The position numbers were made by a program, and so were the translations under genes. This document shows positions 1-11,734 of a stretch of DNA of 64,000 nucleotides, one piece after another. The stretch is from Limnomonas spitsbergensis (Eukaryota > Chlorophyta > Chlorophyceae > Chlamydomonadales): contig JAYJMM010000120.1 in assembly GCA_037349105.1 (NCBI GenBank), positions 558,001-622,000 of the forward strand, written 5' to 3'. Position 1 is the stretch's first letter, and each line of letters starts with the position of its first letter. The notes beneath the pieces were generated by a model. It worked only from the letters and a program-made list of their open reading frames with translations, did not search any database and was not told the DNA's origin.

Positions 1-45
1 GAGGGGTAAGCACAAACAATGGTTGCTTTCACCCCTCTTGAATCT

Positions 46-3000
46 CTAGCGCCCCACAGAGCCTCCGTGATGCACACCACCAATGGACATGTTCGTGGTC
101 TGCCACAGGGACTTGGGCTGCTCCACACCTAAGGAGAGTCCCCCAAAGCCGCCCCTGCTACGCGTCTGGTCATTGAACACCACCGATCGGCCAAGAGGAG
201 CCGCCTGCCGCTGCGGCTGCCTGGAGGGAAGAGCCGGCACTGGTGCAGGTGGTGCAGTAGGCCTCTGCTCCTGCTGCTGCTGCTGCTGCGGGCGTGGTGG
301 TGGTACCCAGCTGTGGTGAGAGTGTGACAGCAGATTCCCCCCATGCTGGGCGGGTGGCGGACGCACATTAATGCCCTCGGCTGGCATGTCCTGCTGACGC
401 CCCTGCTGCCTCCCAGCCTCAGGGAGCGGCGGGGCTCCTGATCCCTGCCGCATCTGAGGGTCAATGGGACGTGGCTGCAGCTTCTGCTCCTGCTGCTGCG
501 CGACGACTACTTCCCACGCCGTCCGTCTCTCCGGGGCCTGGCCGGGGGCGGCACGATCTCTTTCCAAATCCCTGGGCAAGGAAGCCTCGCCTGCCTTTCC
601 AGCACCGCCATCAGCACCTCCAGTGAACGGCTGGCCTGCGTAACCAGGGGGATGCTGTCCGATGGCAGGCCTGTGAGGGTCAGGGCTCCGACTGCGACCT
701 CTGTCTGGCAGAGGTCCCTGAGGCCCAGGGCTTTGGCTTGGACCCCAAGCCGTATGAGGCTGAGGCCCTGGTGGTGGCAGGGGCGGGGACCAGGCTGACT
801 GCTGCGGTGGTGGTGCATCAGCTGCGTAGCGGTCAGCCGGGCCGCGCTGCCCGTCTGGAGCACTCGGCTGCTCATAATCCCCTGCAGCCTGGCCGCCGTG
901 TCCCCGCAACCCGTCCCGCTCATCGCGCCGCTCAGGGAGCTGCAGGGCCTGTATCAAGTTCATGATGCCGACCACGCCTTCGTCTGCACTTCCAATGCCG
1001 CGGACTAGAGTCAGGGCCTCATGGAGGGTCATCCGGAAGCCTGCCCCGTTGATGGCATCCTATACGGAGGACCGTGTAGAACACGTCGTGAACTCATATG
1101 ATGTTGATGTACCGTGAGGTGGATGTAAAATTTTACAGTCATCGCCATTGTATATAGCAATATAGCATATGTGAAGAATCTTTTATATACCAGTATTTGT
1201 AAATCCTTCTGTGGGTGCCGTTATAATTCACAGGATTTCAAACGCGTATTTAGGCGGTATTGGTCTTAGGAGGCATATCATGCACATTAGACAAACCTCT
1301 CCCACACACTTTATTTTCAGGCCCATATCCCTGATGAAAACTACAATTCTTGAGCCAGCGAGCCCCCGAACACATGTTGATGACCGGATCCTGAATCCTA
1401 ATCAGCCAACACCTGATGCTCCCCCTTTATTCCCATCCCTTCATCACTCCCTCTGCGCCTCACCTGAACCTTGGGTGCGGTGGCTAGTCCCAAGCCATCA
1501 CCGTCCAGCAGCAGGAGAGCATCTCTGACCTGACCTAACGACCCAGGTTGGTCGAGACGCATCTGCACTTTCTCAAGAACCTGGGCCAAAAAAGAGGACA
1601 GGCAGTGAGACAGGTGCAGGGCAGACAAAGAAAAAGGTTAAACACAAAAGTCTGTTTAGCTGAGATGCCTAGCCTGCCACCCTGCCCTAGCCCTGTCGGT
1701 GCGAGGCTTGCCAGCAAGCACCGCTCCCACGAGGGAGGCACTATGCTGTGCTGACTCGGCTCCTAAGCAACAAGATTTTGCACAACAAACCAGTAAATGT
1801 TGAAGCAAGGAGGCGCTTAGCCACCCAGACATCTGGCAGTGGATGCCCTGAGGGCTCAGGGCCTTCCTACTTCAACAGTTCCCGCCCCTCGTTAGCATGG
1901 CACTGATAACATACACATCTATGATGACGTTGACACCGCTCATCAATATGCCCTCCCCACCTCTCACATTCTGCAGACATGAGTGTGGGTACTCATCCGG
2001 GTTGTCCTCCATGTGCTTCAAGGTGTGCTCATCGGCCTCAGACAGCTCAAAGCCTCGTGCAAAGATGTTGAGGACAGACCCCACCTGCAAGCCAGGCAGA
2101 GCAGATCACGCATGTGGATCATGTCATCCTGTACTGTGCAATCATGCATGCAGTCGGGGTGCTCGAGAATCCAGGTAGCTGTGCAGGCTCACAGTCCAGC
2201 AAAATGTAGCGTCATACATTCAAACAGGAACCCTGAAACAGAGACGTGCATGGTGCTATGGTGCACATCTCAGGGATACAGGGCTAGAAATATATGAACC
2301 AGTGGCTATGGAAGTGGACAGGCACGTTAATAGCCGTCAGCCCGCACCTGCATGTCCCCATGGCTGATCACCTCCCTCTGGCTGTGGAAGTTGGCTGTTG
2401 GTGAGTTGGCATCGACCTTGAAAACCTTCAAAAGCCAAAACGGGAAGGGATAAGGGAGGCTTCAGGGCAAGGGGGTCGATGGATTAGCCTGAGATCCAAA
2501 GGTCCACCTCGTCCATGCGTAAGCTCTTAACTCAAATGTTGCAACACCCTAGCATTGTGAGTGGACCGGGATGGACATGTGGCTGGACACATGCATGGCT
2601 ACACAGGTGAATGACGTCATCCCTCTGGGCCCTGCTCAAAAGGCTCTGCCTGTGCGCCCCATGAATCGGTGGGGAGAAGAGAAACAATATTAAGGCTACC
2701 CAGGTATATAGCTTAAGTGCAGGCATGTACAGCCCTCCCCACCTTGGTCCTCTCCAGGTAGGTGCCCCCCCGGATGCCTGAGTTGGGCATCTTGGGCTCA
2801 AAGATAGCGATGGTGCCATCGAGCACGTGGAACGACACCACGAACCTGAAGGGGGGTGGGTCCAGGTGGCAGCATGAGGGGAGGCACGAGGTCAAGGATA
2901 AAATGATGGGTACGTTGGGGCAGGAGACAAAGGCTGAGTCTGGAGGGTTAGGAGGGGGGCTAATGGCAGTCGGTCGTGTTGGCCATGCACTTCATGGCAT

Positions 3001-6000
3001 GAAGGCAGGAGAGCTGCCCTGCAAGACTTCAAGGGCCTATGAGCAGGCTTTGGGGATCTGACCAGGATCACCAGAGGTCAGCCGGCCGCATCTGCCCTGC
3101 GGAGCCAGCTGCCCTGCACCCCTGGGTGCATCATGCGCAGCCTATCTCACCTCCTGGTGGCATCATGTGGGCTGATGAGCTCCCGCTGACCGCTGACAGG
3201 CACCATGCGGGACCTGAAGCGCAGCACCTGCAGGAGCCACAGGGGATGTGCGGGTGACAAAAACATATAGGACACAGGATTGGGATATGTGGGGGGAGGA
3301 GGGGCATGAGTGCTGTGGGGTCACTCTAAGTACCGGTACTTTTTTCTGAGGCACGCAAAGAGAAGAAATATAATGGGTAAGCTATAGGTTAGCGAGCCAA
3401 ACACATCATCATAGCAACCCTTCCCTCTCATCTACCTCCCCCCTTCTGCTAGACTGCCACCCTGTTCTACTGATCTATATGAGTACCGTATATGACTATT
3501 AGTTGTGGGAGTCACTGAGCTTGCGAGGCAGTCTTGATTTTAGTGCGCACCAGACCACCTTTGGCAGTCTGAAGAGCCGATGCGGACCAGATCTTGATGG
3601 ACCCACGGCCGGTGGCTGGACCAGCAGGGCCTGCTGCAGCAATCCGCCCTAACTGCAGCTTGGGTTGTACCTGAAGCTTTTCTGCCCCCCTTAAAATAAG
3701 CGTGCCCCACAAGCACCTTGTTCCAGTTGTCCATATAGTTGTGGTAGTTGCTGGGCTTGCGTCTGGGTATCAGGTTCAGCACGTTCCTCAGGCTGTCCTC
3801 CTCACTGCCAAAGCCGCACTGGTTGACGGGTATGGGCAGCTCCGGGCGCTTGACCTTCATGTCGAAATCAATCTCCAAGGGGACGCAGGAGGCCTCGGTC
3901 CAGCCCGCATAGTCCTACGTGGAAGAAAAGAAGGGATTCAGGAGGTAGGGTAGCTTAGCTATGCCGGGGGCAGCAACACAAGTTACACAGCTATACCAAA
4001 ACATGCACAGCCAGAGGCAGATGTCCACATTTTTGCCGCACCAGCGAGCATGCCCCACGTCCCAGTTTTACAGGTGAGCATAAACAGGTGTTTGCTTACC
4101 TTATACCACTGCTTGGTGCATGCATCACAGTCGTATATGAGCATGTCCCTGCCATAGACCGTCACTGTCCTCCCGATCTTCAGCTCCCGCCAGTTGTAGT
4201 ACTTGATGTTGAGCAGGCTGCGAGTCCGGGGAGACATGGGCTTGCCACCTGGAGATGCATGGGGGGCAGGTGCATGGGGGCGCCGCATGGTCAGCGGAAG
4301 GAAGGATGACAACAGGGACAAATGCAGAAAAGCTGCATGGCAGCTGCACAACACAGAACTGCATGCATGCCCGTAGACGAGAGGCATCATGCAGTCGTGA
4401 GAGAAAGAGGACAGTACGTCAGAGGGTCCAGCACTGTGCATGCTCACCAACAGGTGGCACGTTGGGTGTCTGCGGCAGCTGCCTCCGGCTCAGCAAGAGC
4501 GGGAAAGGGTCTCGGCCGGTGTTTTCACGCCGGATCTCGACAATCTCGATTGTGTCATCGGATGGATAGTAGTGCAGAGCAAAGGGCAGCCTCTGACCCT
4601 TCCCGGTGAGACCCGACGGGTGCTTTGCATCATCCCAGACACAGAAGAACCTGCCGCAGATTAATGAGGTCATGTTCAGCGAAACGTTTCCATGGCAGTG
4701 TGTTTCAGACTGACTTTAAGGGTGCAGGATGGCATGCAAGGTATGCTGTACGCGTGCTGATAACGCATGGCAGGAGTCCCCGGTGCAATCATGCTATATC
4801 AATATTGCTATCTGCTAGAGTCATGGTTACGCTCACAGCAAGCCCAGGCGCTGCCTCCTCACCTGAGGATGATCTTGTCCAACGAGTCCAGCCGGCGCCT
4901 CTCGGCTGTGTTCTGGTACACAAAGATTGCGCCAGGGCCGTGGTTTGGGTTCTTGCCTCCCGCAGTGGCCTTGCTGCTAGCCTCCCTGGCCGCTGCAGCG
5001 GCCTGGGCAGCCTCCTGAGAGGCGGGTCGAAGCAGGGGGAGAGGGGTGAATGTCATGGAGGGCTAATGTCTACCCACGGAGGAATGTAAATAGTTGCATA
5101 TTAAGAATCCCATGCTCTTCAATTCCCAGCTCATAATATAAAGACAAGCAGCAGCAAGAAGGGTGAGGATATGTAAATGATGGATAGCATCAGAGGCATA
5201 CCGTCATCAGTGCGGAGCAGATTGTGCTGATGGAAAAAGACAGAGGCCCGACTGCTAATTTCAGGTGCTATTTCAAGAGTTCAGAGCATGTCTGCCCTAC
5301 TACACTAAGCAATGCCTTCCCTAGCATGTGGTTCCCTGTGCTGCTGTGCACTTAAAAGAGACCAGCCATGCCCCCCCTTCAGAGCTTCACCTGAACATGC
5401 ACGTCGTAAGTGCCATCTGGGAATGGCGCATCCTCTGCCATGGCAATGCCGTACTCTGAGAAATGCTCCCTGGTGGCATTGTCACAGGCAATGACGTGGA
5501 AGGTGCGGCTGTATATGGTCACGGCTGCGCCGACCCTGAGCTGCTCCCAGCCAAGATCGCTGCCATCTGCCAGCTTGATCCTGCAAGCAAGGAGGTGCAC
5601 AGGAGAGAGGGCCCCATGAGAGCAGGATAGCAAAGCTGCTGTCAGTGCGCACTGGAACACCTAGGGGCTGCCGCCTGCCGGGCAGCTGCTACGGGGGCAC
5701 TGTAAACATCACTGCTTTCTCTAACGCTCCGTTGATGAGCCCAGCCATGTTGAAACGAGTATATCCTTGCCTGGCACGGATAGAATATTGAAAGACCGCT
5801 TTGTTCACTCTCCATGTTTTGAAACCCTTGGGTTCGGTGGCTCACTTGTTCTTGTGGAGGAACTTTCCCAGTGGTAGGCCGCTGTTCTCCGCTGCAAGCT
5901 CGATGACCTCAATGCTGTTGTCCTCCATGTGGTACCTGACATGAAGGAGCATTCAGGGGGCATTTGGGACATGGATAAGGTCTGACACTCTGCATTGTTT

Positions 6001-7068
6001 GATAGGGAAATCCCTAGAGGCATGTTGGATGCCATGCACTTGCATGCCGCAGGTAGCTGTGTGAGGACAATGCAGCAGTAGGCCAAGAGCTCAAGCAAGG
6101 TGCAGAGCATCGGGCCTCGCACCTGATCTGGAAGCGCCTGACACGGATTTGCTCCAACGGATTGTTATCGACAGACTCTGTAAAGTAGGCCAAGAAATAG
6201 AGCATCTGCAAGATACAGGGATACCCACTGCGATTAGGAGGCTGCTCTGACTTTGGGTTGGTTGTTATTTCACGTCTGCATGTGAGCATGCTATCTCATC
6301 CCACGCAATCCTCAACTAAATTTTGGCATGGAATGACCCGGGGTGTATGACAATATGAGTATGGGTAAGACTTTTAACATGTTGCATATCATATCTTGTC
6401 GAATATTTGGACATGCAGGGTGCATGACTCATTTCTGTTGTCTACAAAGATGGTGCTGCCCTTCGAGCAGATAGAATGATGATTTAACTGGTAAGGCATG
6501 TCAGGAAGAGAGTTTTCCCAACCTTATTGCTGTACAACAGCCACCCGGGTGCCTTACGCCCTGTCCACTGCATAATTGGAGGGGCACCCTGCCGATTCTG
6601 GGCTGCCATCGTTTCTGTCAGGACAGTCCTGGGGCGCTCCTGCTGCTGCTGCTGCTGCTGTTTCGCTGCAGCTGTCTCGTCGCCGAGCCAGCTATGGCGT
6701 TGAAGCTGAAGTGGGTCCCGCCGCAGGTCCTGATCAGGGATCAAGCCAGCCAAATTCATATCTGAGTTACTGGCATTGCCCATGGTGGATGGTCACTGAC
6801 ATTGCCACTGTCAACATGGACCCCCTGGTCTTTTACCTGCTCAGCCACCATTGGGACCCCATGCTTGTAGACAAGGCTACTCTTTTGCCGTGACTGGTTC
6901 TCCTGCTGGAAGCGAGAAATATATAAGGCTGTGCTGCGCTTGTTTGCGATTCAGGTACACGCCTCTCACCCTCCCAACCGAGGCGAGGGCATTGTAGCCA
7001 GGTAGATTTGGGACTGGCGGTTGCGGAAGGTATTGGAAGTATGGCGCTTCCAGCCGATAGCCCTCCAT
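46..7068 (-). CDS. Rib72/EFHC-type axonemal protein, three DM10 domains, Pro/Gln-rich tail
   Basis: Family role: Rib72/EFHC1 proteins are microtubule inner proteins of ciliary doublets. I assembled 16 exons on the minus strand: 6970-7068, 6837-6905, 6523-6729, 6123-6205, 5846-5935, 5391-5580, 4863-5014, 4448-4650, 4100-4248, 3717-3914, 3151-3227, 2743-2845, 2348-2425, 1968-2084, 1464-1580, 46-1059. They total 2946 nt (981 aa plus TAG), exactly in frame. Three DM10 domains lie near residues 125-225, 297-414 and 480-605; typical pieces are YHMEDNSIEVIE, HYYPSDDTIEIVEI, GRDPFPLLL and IAIFEPKMPNSGIRGG. A degenerate EF-hand (DGDGLG) follows near residue 635. The last 300 or so residues are Pro/Gln-rich, with poly-Q encoded near 270-292 and again near residue 80 (6637-6660). 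Family members are usually about 620-650 aa, so the tail is an extension. The start at 7068 matches the conserved N-terminal LPxLPG-like segment. Exon 3's acceptor is the least certain junction. Confidence 0.93.
3533..3690. repeat. Member of dispersed repeat family, in Rib72 intron
   Basis: Starts TTTTAGTGCGCACCAGACCA, shared with copies near 32205 and 49345. The body is diverged and includes GGCCGGTGGCTGGACCAGCA. Confidence 0.6.
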
Positions 7069-10000
7069 GGCTCTAATTGCTGATTGTTAGGATTCGCCAG
7101 CCGTTCGTCGCGCTGCGTTTCTCGGAAGGCTTTCTGCGAATACGTCAGCTGTCGGTCAACACACAAAACATTGACAGATCACTCTTGGCCCGTCAGCACA
7201 AAATTAATTTTGAATCTCTAGATGTCCGCGGTTCCTCGCTTTATTCCTAGAATACCAGCGAGCATTATAGCGCGATAATAAGCATAAATGAATGAGCAAG
7301 AAAATGCTTCGGCAGCCAGCTCCTTGTTGCATGCAATGATGGCCATCCTAAGGGCATTTTATTCGTCGTTAGCTTGTCCTTTGCCACCTTCAGGAAAATA
7401 CCGGCCTTCCTCAAATGGTATCCAGCATCTCTCCCAAGCACTCTTCGAACGCCTCGCCCTTCTTCTTGGTGACATAGACATGCTCATATGCCAGGCCATG
7501 CCCAGCAGCAGACGTTCGAAGTCAGAATAATTGTAGTCCAGAGGGTGTGGGTAAATTGCAAACTTCTCCGGTCTGTGGTTGCCCGTGCAATTGATGGGGA
7601 GGAGTCAAAAATGGAAGCTGTCTCATGCATCTTTGCGACATGCAGCAATACTGGTAGTGCCCATTGCCCATGCAGAATTCAAATTCCAGATACCAGATAC
7701 GACTTGTGCTGCAGCTCTGGCGTGCACCTCCCAGTCCATCCCCTCATTTTAGACCTCGCATTCAGCACTCCCCCTCCCCAAAGGCTAATGCATGCAAATA
7801 CCCCATTAGACAACTGCTAAGAGATGCTGTCGTTATCCGCTTAGCGGAGCCAGCTATTAGGGCCAGCTCCTGAAGTCCCTGCTGGGTAGGACAGCAGGTT
7901 CCACCTCGTCAGGTGGTTGCACAGCCATGGCAGATCCGCCTTCTCAACAGCTAATCTGACGCGTTTGAGCTGGCACAAATTTAGGGTCCACTCCACCTGC
8001 CTTTTGCTGTCGAAAAAGGCAGGTATAACCTTTGTTATTTGTCAACTAAGGACTCCATTGACGGCAGCAGGTAGCAGCAGTGAGGCCACCATTTCAAGCC
8101 ATGCCCATGCATGTGGAGGTTTGGCAGCAAGGCACTGCACTCATTTACGACCGTGCTTCAAGGGCATCTGAGCTGCAGAGTTCCCAACTGCGGACGAGAA
8201 CCTGCCAAAGTTGTTTCTGTACCTCAGTGAACGTGTACCAGTCAAAGCATGTCTTGAACAGGTCATCCATCGTGGACTGAAGGGGAACTAGACTGGAGAT
8301 TCCCTGTACGTACAGACAGGGGGTCGTACGTCGGGATAGTGGCAGATGGGGTTGACATCAAGTATTACAGCTCTTCCAGCAAATGCTGGATTCACAATGC
8401 AATGATCAGACAGGCACACTGATCGAGTCCAATTTCCTTTGTGGGACTCAATCAGAGTGCCAAATGCTTTTGATCAGCACGGGTTGAAGACTACAGTACA
8501 ATAATATCATATTTACACTTTGTGGACGAGAATCAGCCATTGTTAAGCAGGATTTTGAAACCTCAGAAAGGATAGATATGCTGGAACCCCCCTGCCCCCT
8601 AGAATTTTTACGTGTCGTCCCTGTGCTAGTATCCAAATTATCATCATCGCCACATGGACGGCACAACCAAAGCACCAGAGGCGTTTTTACTGACATGGAC
8701 AGCTACCCACCATACGCAACAATGGCCAGTGAGTGGGCACTGAGGATTCCACAAATGATTACAGCTGAACACACCTGCATACTTCATCAGCAGATCCTAG
8801 GTTGCCTGTCGGTCCTCCGCGATAGAGTTGACGGTGCAGACGCTGGCGTTAATCAAGGACGAGCTCAATTTCATGCAGCAGGTCAAGGTCCCTGGAGCCA
8901 AATGTCATGGGGGGGGGCAACTCCTGTCCTGCGTCACCCCACTTGAATGGCTTAGCGAGGCCGACCCTCCACCTAAGCAGTACCCATGGGAAAAGTTAGA
9001 TAAGCTATCATCCTTCACATAGCACTGTCCGCTGCATAGCAAGTTGGCACACGTTCAGGCCTCCCGTTGGTATGTGCTGTATCCTCCAAGATTGTGACAT
9101 GCAGCCATGCAGTCCATGCACACCTGACTCTGTAAGGCGTGGGGCCACGTACAGTTCATGGCCCACTCCAAACTGTTCAATAATGTCAATTTTGTATATA
9201 AGGGCCTTCCGTCCTTGGCGGCTATGGCCTGAGGAATGTAACGCCCATGCACATCCCCGGCAAATTAAAACGGAAGGTCGGTCGTTGGGCTTGGCTCGTC
9301 GTATGCAGGCTCGACATGCACCTCCCTAGTAAGCTAGCCATGAAAATGAAGCTTACCCAGCCCACTGCAGGACCAGCTCTCCTCGCCCACAAAATAGGTC
9401 CACTGCATCGTCAACTGACAGACCCGACATCAAGTTGCCGGGTAAGTCACAGGGTGGTAGGTGACACAATGGTAGACTGAAGTCGGAATCAACCTTCAGG
9501 CGCATGTCTGTGGCCTTTTTGAATGCTTTCGATTAGCGTATCCCAGTGGCCTCGGATTATAGAGATCTCACGGGGATCTAACGAATTTTCAGATGCGAGA
9601 CCAGCCCGTAGGCTCAGTCAGGGTGGCCTTGGCCATGAGAACGGTAATTCAGGGTAATTTCAGCTTCTTCCCATGCATGCGAGAAATTCCAACAGTCACC
9701 AATAGATGCCAGAAATTCGTAAATATATGCACAATTAAATAAAAAGGTCATTGGCTTCCCAGCTTCCAGGCTCCGTAGGGGTCTCAATAGCAGAAAATAA
9801 TTGGGAAGCATGCACTGGCAACATAGCGGCAGCCTATGCCGGTAGTCCAACCCTGGTCCAACAAGAAATAACAGAATTTCTCCATCCAGGTATCCCAAAC
9901 ATTCCTGTCTGTGGAAAACGAAGTTTGTGCTCAGGATTTTGTCGAATTCAGGGTCTCTGTGGTAATATTTTGACCAGCCCTCATCCGCAGGATACTTTCA

Positions 10001-10094
10001 GATGAATCTGAATCATCGGCTGACACTCACGCACGTCAAAACAAAAAGACAATCCAGCTGTAGTGACTGCATCACTCGGTAAATATTCTCAGAA
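7069..10094 (-). other. Unresolved 3 kb with minus-strand coding-like patches
   Basis: The first 130 bases are presumably promoter and 5' UTR of the Rib72 gene. Beyond about 7.4 kb several minus-strand stretches read like protein but are not joined by clean splice sites, and some adjacent patches are in different frames. Examples are YEHVYVTKKKGEAFEE (near 7.45 kb), KFAIYPHPLDYNYSDFE (7.53 kb), GRAVILDVNPICHYPD (8.3 kb), GRYIPQAIAAKDGRPLYTKL (9.2 kb), a piece with a good donor (WTYFVGEESWSC, 9.37 kb) and EGWSKYYHRDPEFDKIL (9.95 kb). I do not recognise the family. It may be a real intron-rich gene with poorly visible junctions or a decaying gene. Confidence 0.35.
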
Positions 10095-11734
10095 CTAATG
10101 ATGGGGTGGAGGACCTCCGGGGAATCCTGGGCGAGGTGGGCCACCTGGATATCCTCCAGGAGGGAAGCCAGGAGGAGGCATGCCAGGGCGCATCTGCAAC
10201 ACACGACACAAATATCATGAATTATAAGTCTGTAGAGGGCTCACTCTTACTGTTGGACAGAAACACGAATTCAGATCATATGTGGATTATAATCTCAACC
10301 TAGCAAAATAAATGTTAGGTTCATGTAGGGAGACGTAAATGGGATCCAGGCCCTCCAGACGTGAGAGGCAGAAGAGATTACAAAACTTGCTCACCCCTTG
10401 AGGCATTCCTTGAGGGGGCATTCCTGGAGGAGGCATGCCAGGCCTGAATCCAGGCGGTGGCATCCCGGGGGGCGGCATGCCCGGTCGGAAACCAGGGGGG
10501 GGCATACCAGGGGGCGGCATGCCCGGAGGACCTGTAAGGCGCACGGCATGGACACGGTTGATGTGCATGCATATAGCGTATTATGATGAAAGATCTCTTC
10601 ATCCAGAAGACTTAGTGAAAGATGTTGTTCTGTTGTTCTAACAGACTAAGCACAATCCCACACTCACCTCCCATCATTCCAGGTCCACCGGGAGGCATGC
10701 CAGGCCGGGGAGGAGGAGGACGCATCATTGGCGCAGCCGAGACCTGCAGGCATAGAACCACACATGACAAACGCCTCTGGAAAAAATGAGCTTCATTCCA
10801 CATGGCCAGTAGGACCAAGCACCAACCTGGGGCCTAGGCATCATCATACCCGGCGCCGGACCACCAACTCCTCGCGCTGGACCACCCAAACCCTGCGCAC
10901 ACATGCATGCATGGACATTCATAAGCAACAGGTAGAATTCAGACGAATCAGATATTTCGAGTTGAGCGATTGTTTTTCAGAAGAATCAGATATTTCGAGA
11001 TGAGCGATTGTTTCTATGGCAGCATGCATGTAAGAGTTATAGACATGACTCACCGCCGGCGCCTGTCCAGGGGCCGCCACTGGTAGCCCTCGCCCCGCTG
11101 CTCTCCCCATGCCCGGGCCACCCTGCCAGCATCAGAACATGGGATCAGCATGCCCACAGGAGTTATCGGGAAGCATTGTGCGCTGCTAGATTTTCCCTTG
11201 TCCCATCCCTGGTCATCGTACCGGTGCGTTTTGTGCCCTGTTTTGTAGGTCATCCTGGGGCGGGGGCCCTTCGATGGTCAATGAGACGATCTCCTCTCCC
11301 CGAAGAATGACCAATCCTAGGACCCGTCGTTCCTCCCTCTGCACCAAGAGATCCGTGCGTCAGCTGACGAGGGGCAACAGCCTCAGCTAAATATGCTGCG
11401 TACCTCCTCATCTGATTTCCCCTTCTTTGGAGGCAGTCTCCTGAACTCTTCCGAGTCCCCAAGAACCAAGTTTAAATGCCGATCAAAGGCCATGAACCTG
11501 TAGCCCAGCAGCACACGGTGTAAGACGCTGCATGCACAATGCCGCATGACAGCCCTGGCCTGATCCAGTTCGTACCTGCCCACTATTTGACGGCTATCAA
11601 CCAGGGTGACCCTCATCCCTGAAACAACACGAACAATGGTGTTGGATCATCTGTTTGTATAGAGGGAGGCCGACAAGAGCTGGCTCACGATAATTAATAT
11701 AATGGAGGAGCTTGGAGCTTTTTGATAGCGACAT
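10095..11734 (-). CDS. SNRPB: Small nuclear ribonucleoprotein Sm B (SmB/B')
   Basis: SmB is a subunit of the heptameric Sm ring that binds U1, U2, U4 and U5 snRNAs in the spliceosome. Nine exons on the minus strand: 11689-11734, 11576-11618, 11404-11497, 11222-11338, 11054-11122, 10827-10892, 10668-10743, 10395-10531, 10095-10193; 747 nt, 248 aa, exactly in frame, stop TAG. The short first exon encodes [10 protein letters not shown], which continues the Sm1 motif ([14 protein letters not shown], residues about 31-44). Sm2 is [13 protein letters not shown]. After [12 protein letters not shown] comes the SmB-typical Pro/Gly/Met-rich tail with repeated GMPPPG. The internal Met at 11616 was rejected as start because it lacks the conserved N-terminal helix. 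Length is close to human SmB (about 240 aa). Confidence 0.93.
10941..11016. repeat. Direct repeat, 38 bp x 2, in SmB intron
   Basis: Two nearly identical 38-base copies (core AATCAGATATTTCGAG) lie head to tail in an SmB intron. They do not include a splice site, unlike most intronic duplications further right. Confidence 0.8.

Noticed and set aside
6484..6783. Rib72 start at the Met at 6783
   Set aside because: It would drop the conserved N-terminal segment, which is found in exons 6970-7068 and 6837-6905 with matching phases.
11383..11616. SmB start at the Met at 11616
   Set aside because: The upstream exon 11689-11734 supplies the conserved Sm N-terminal helix and joins in frame.
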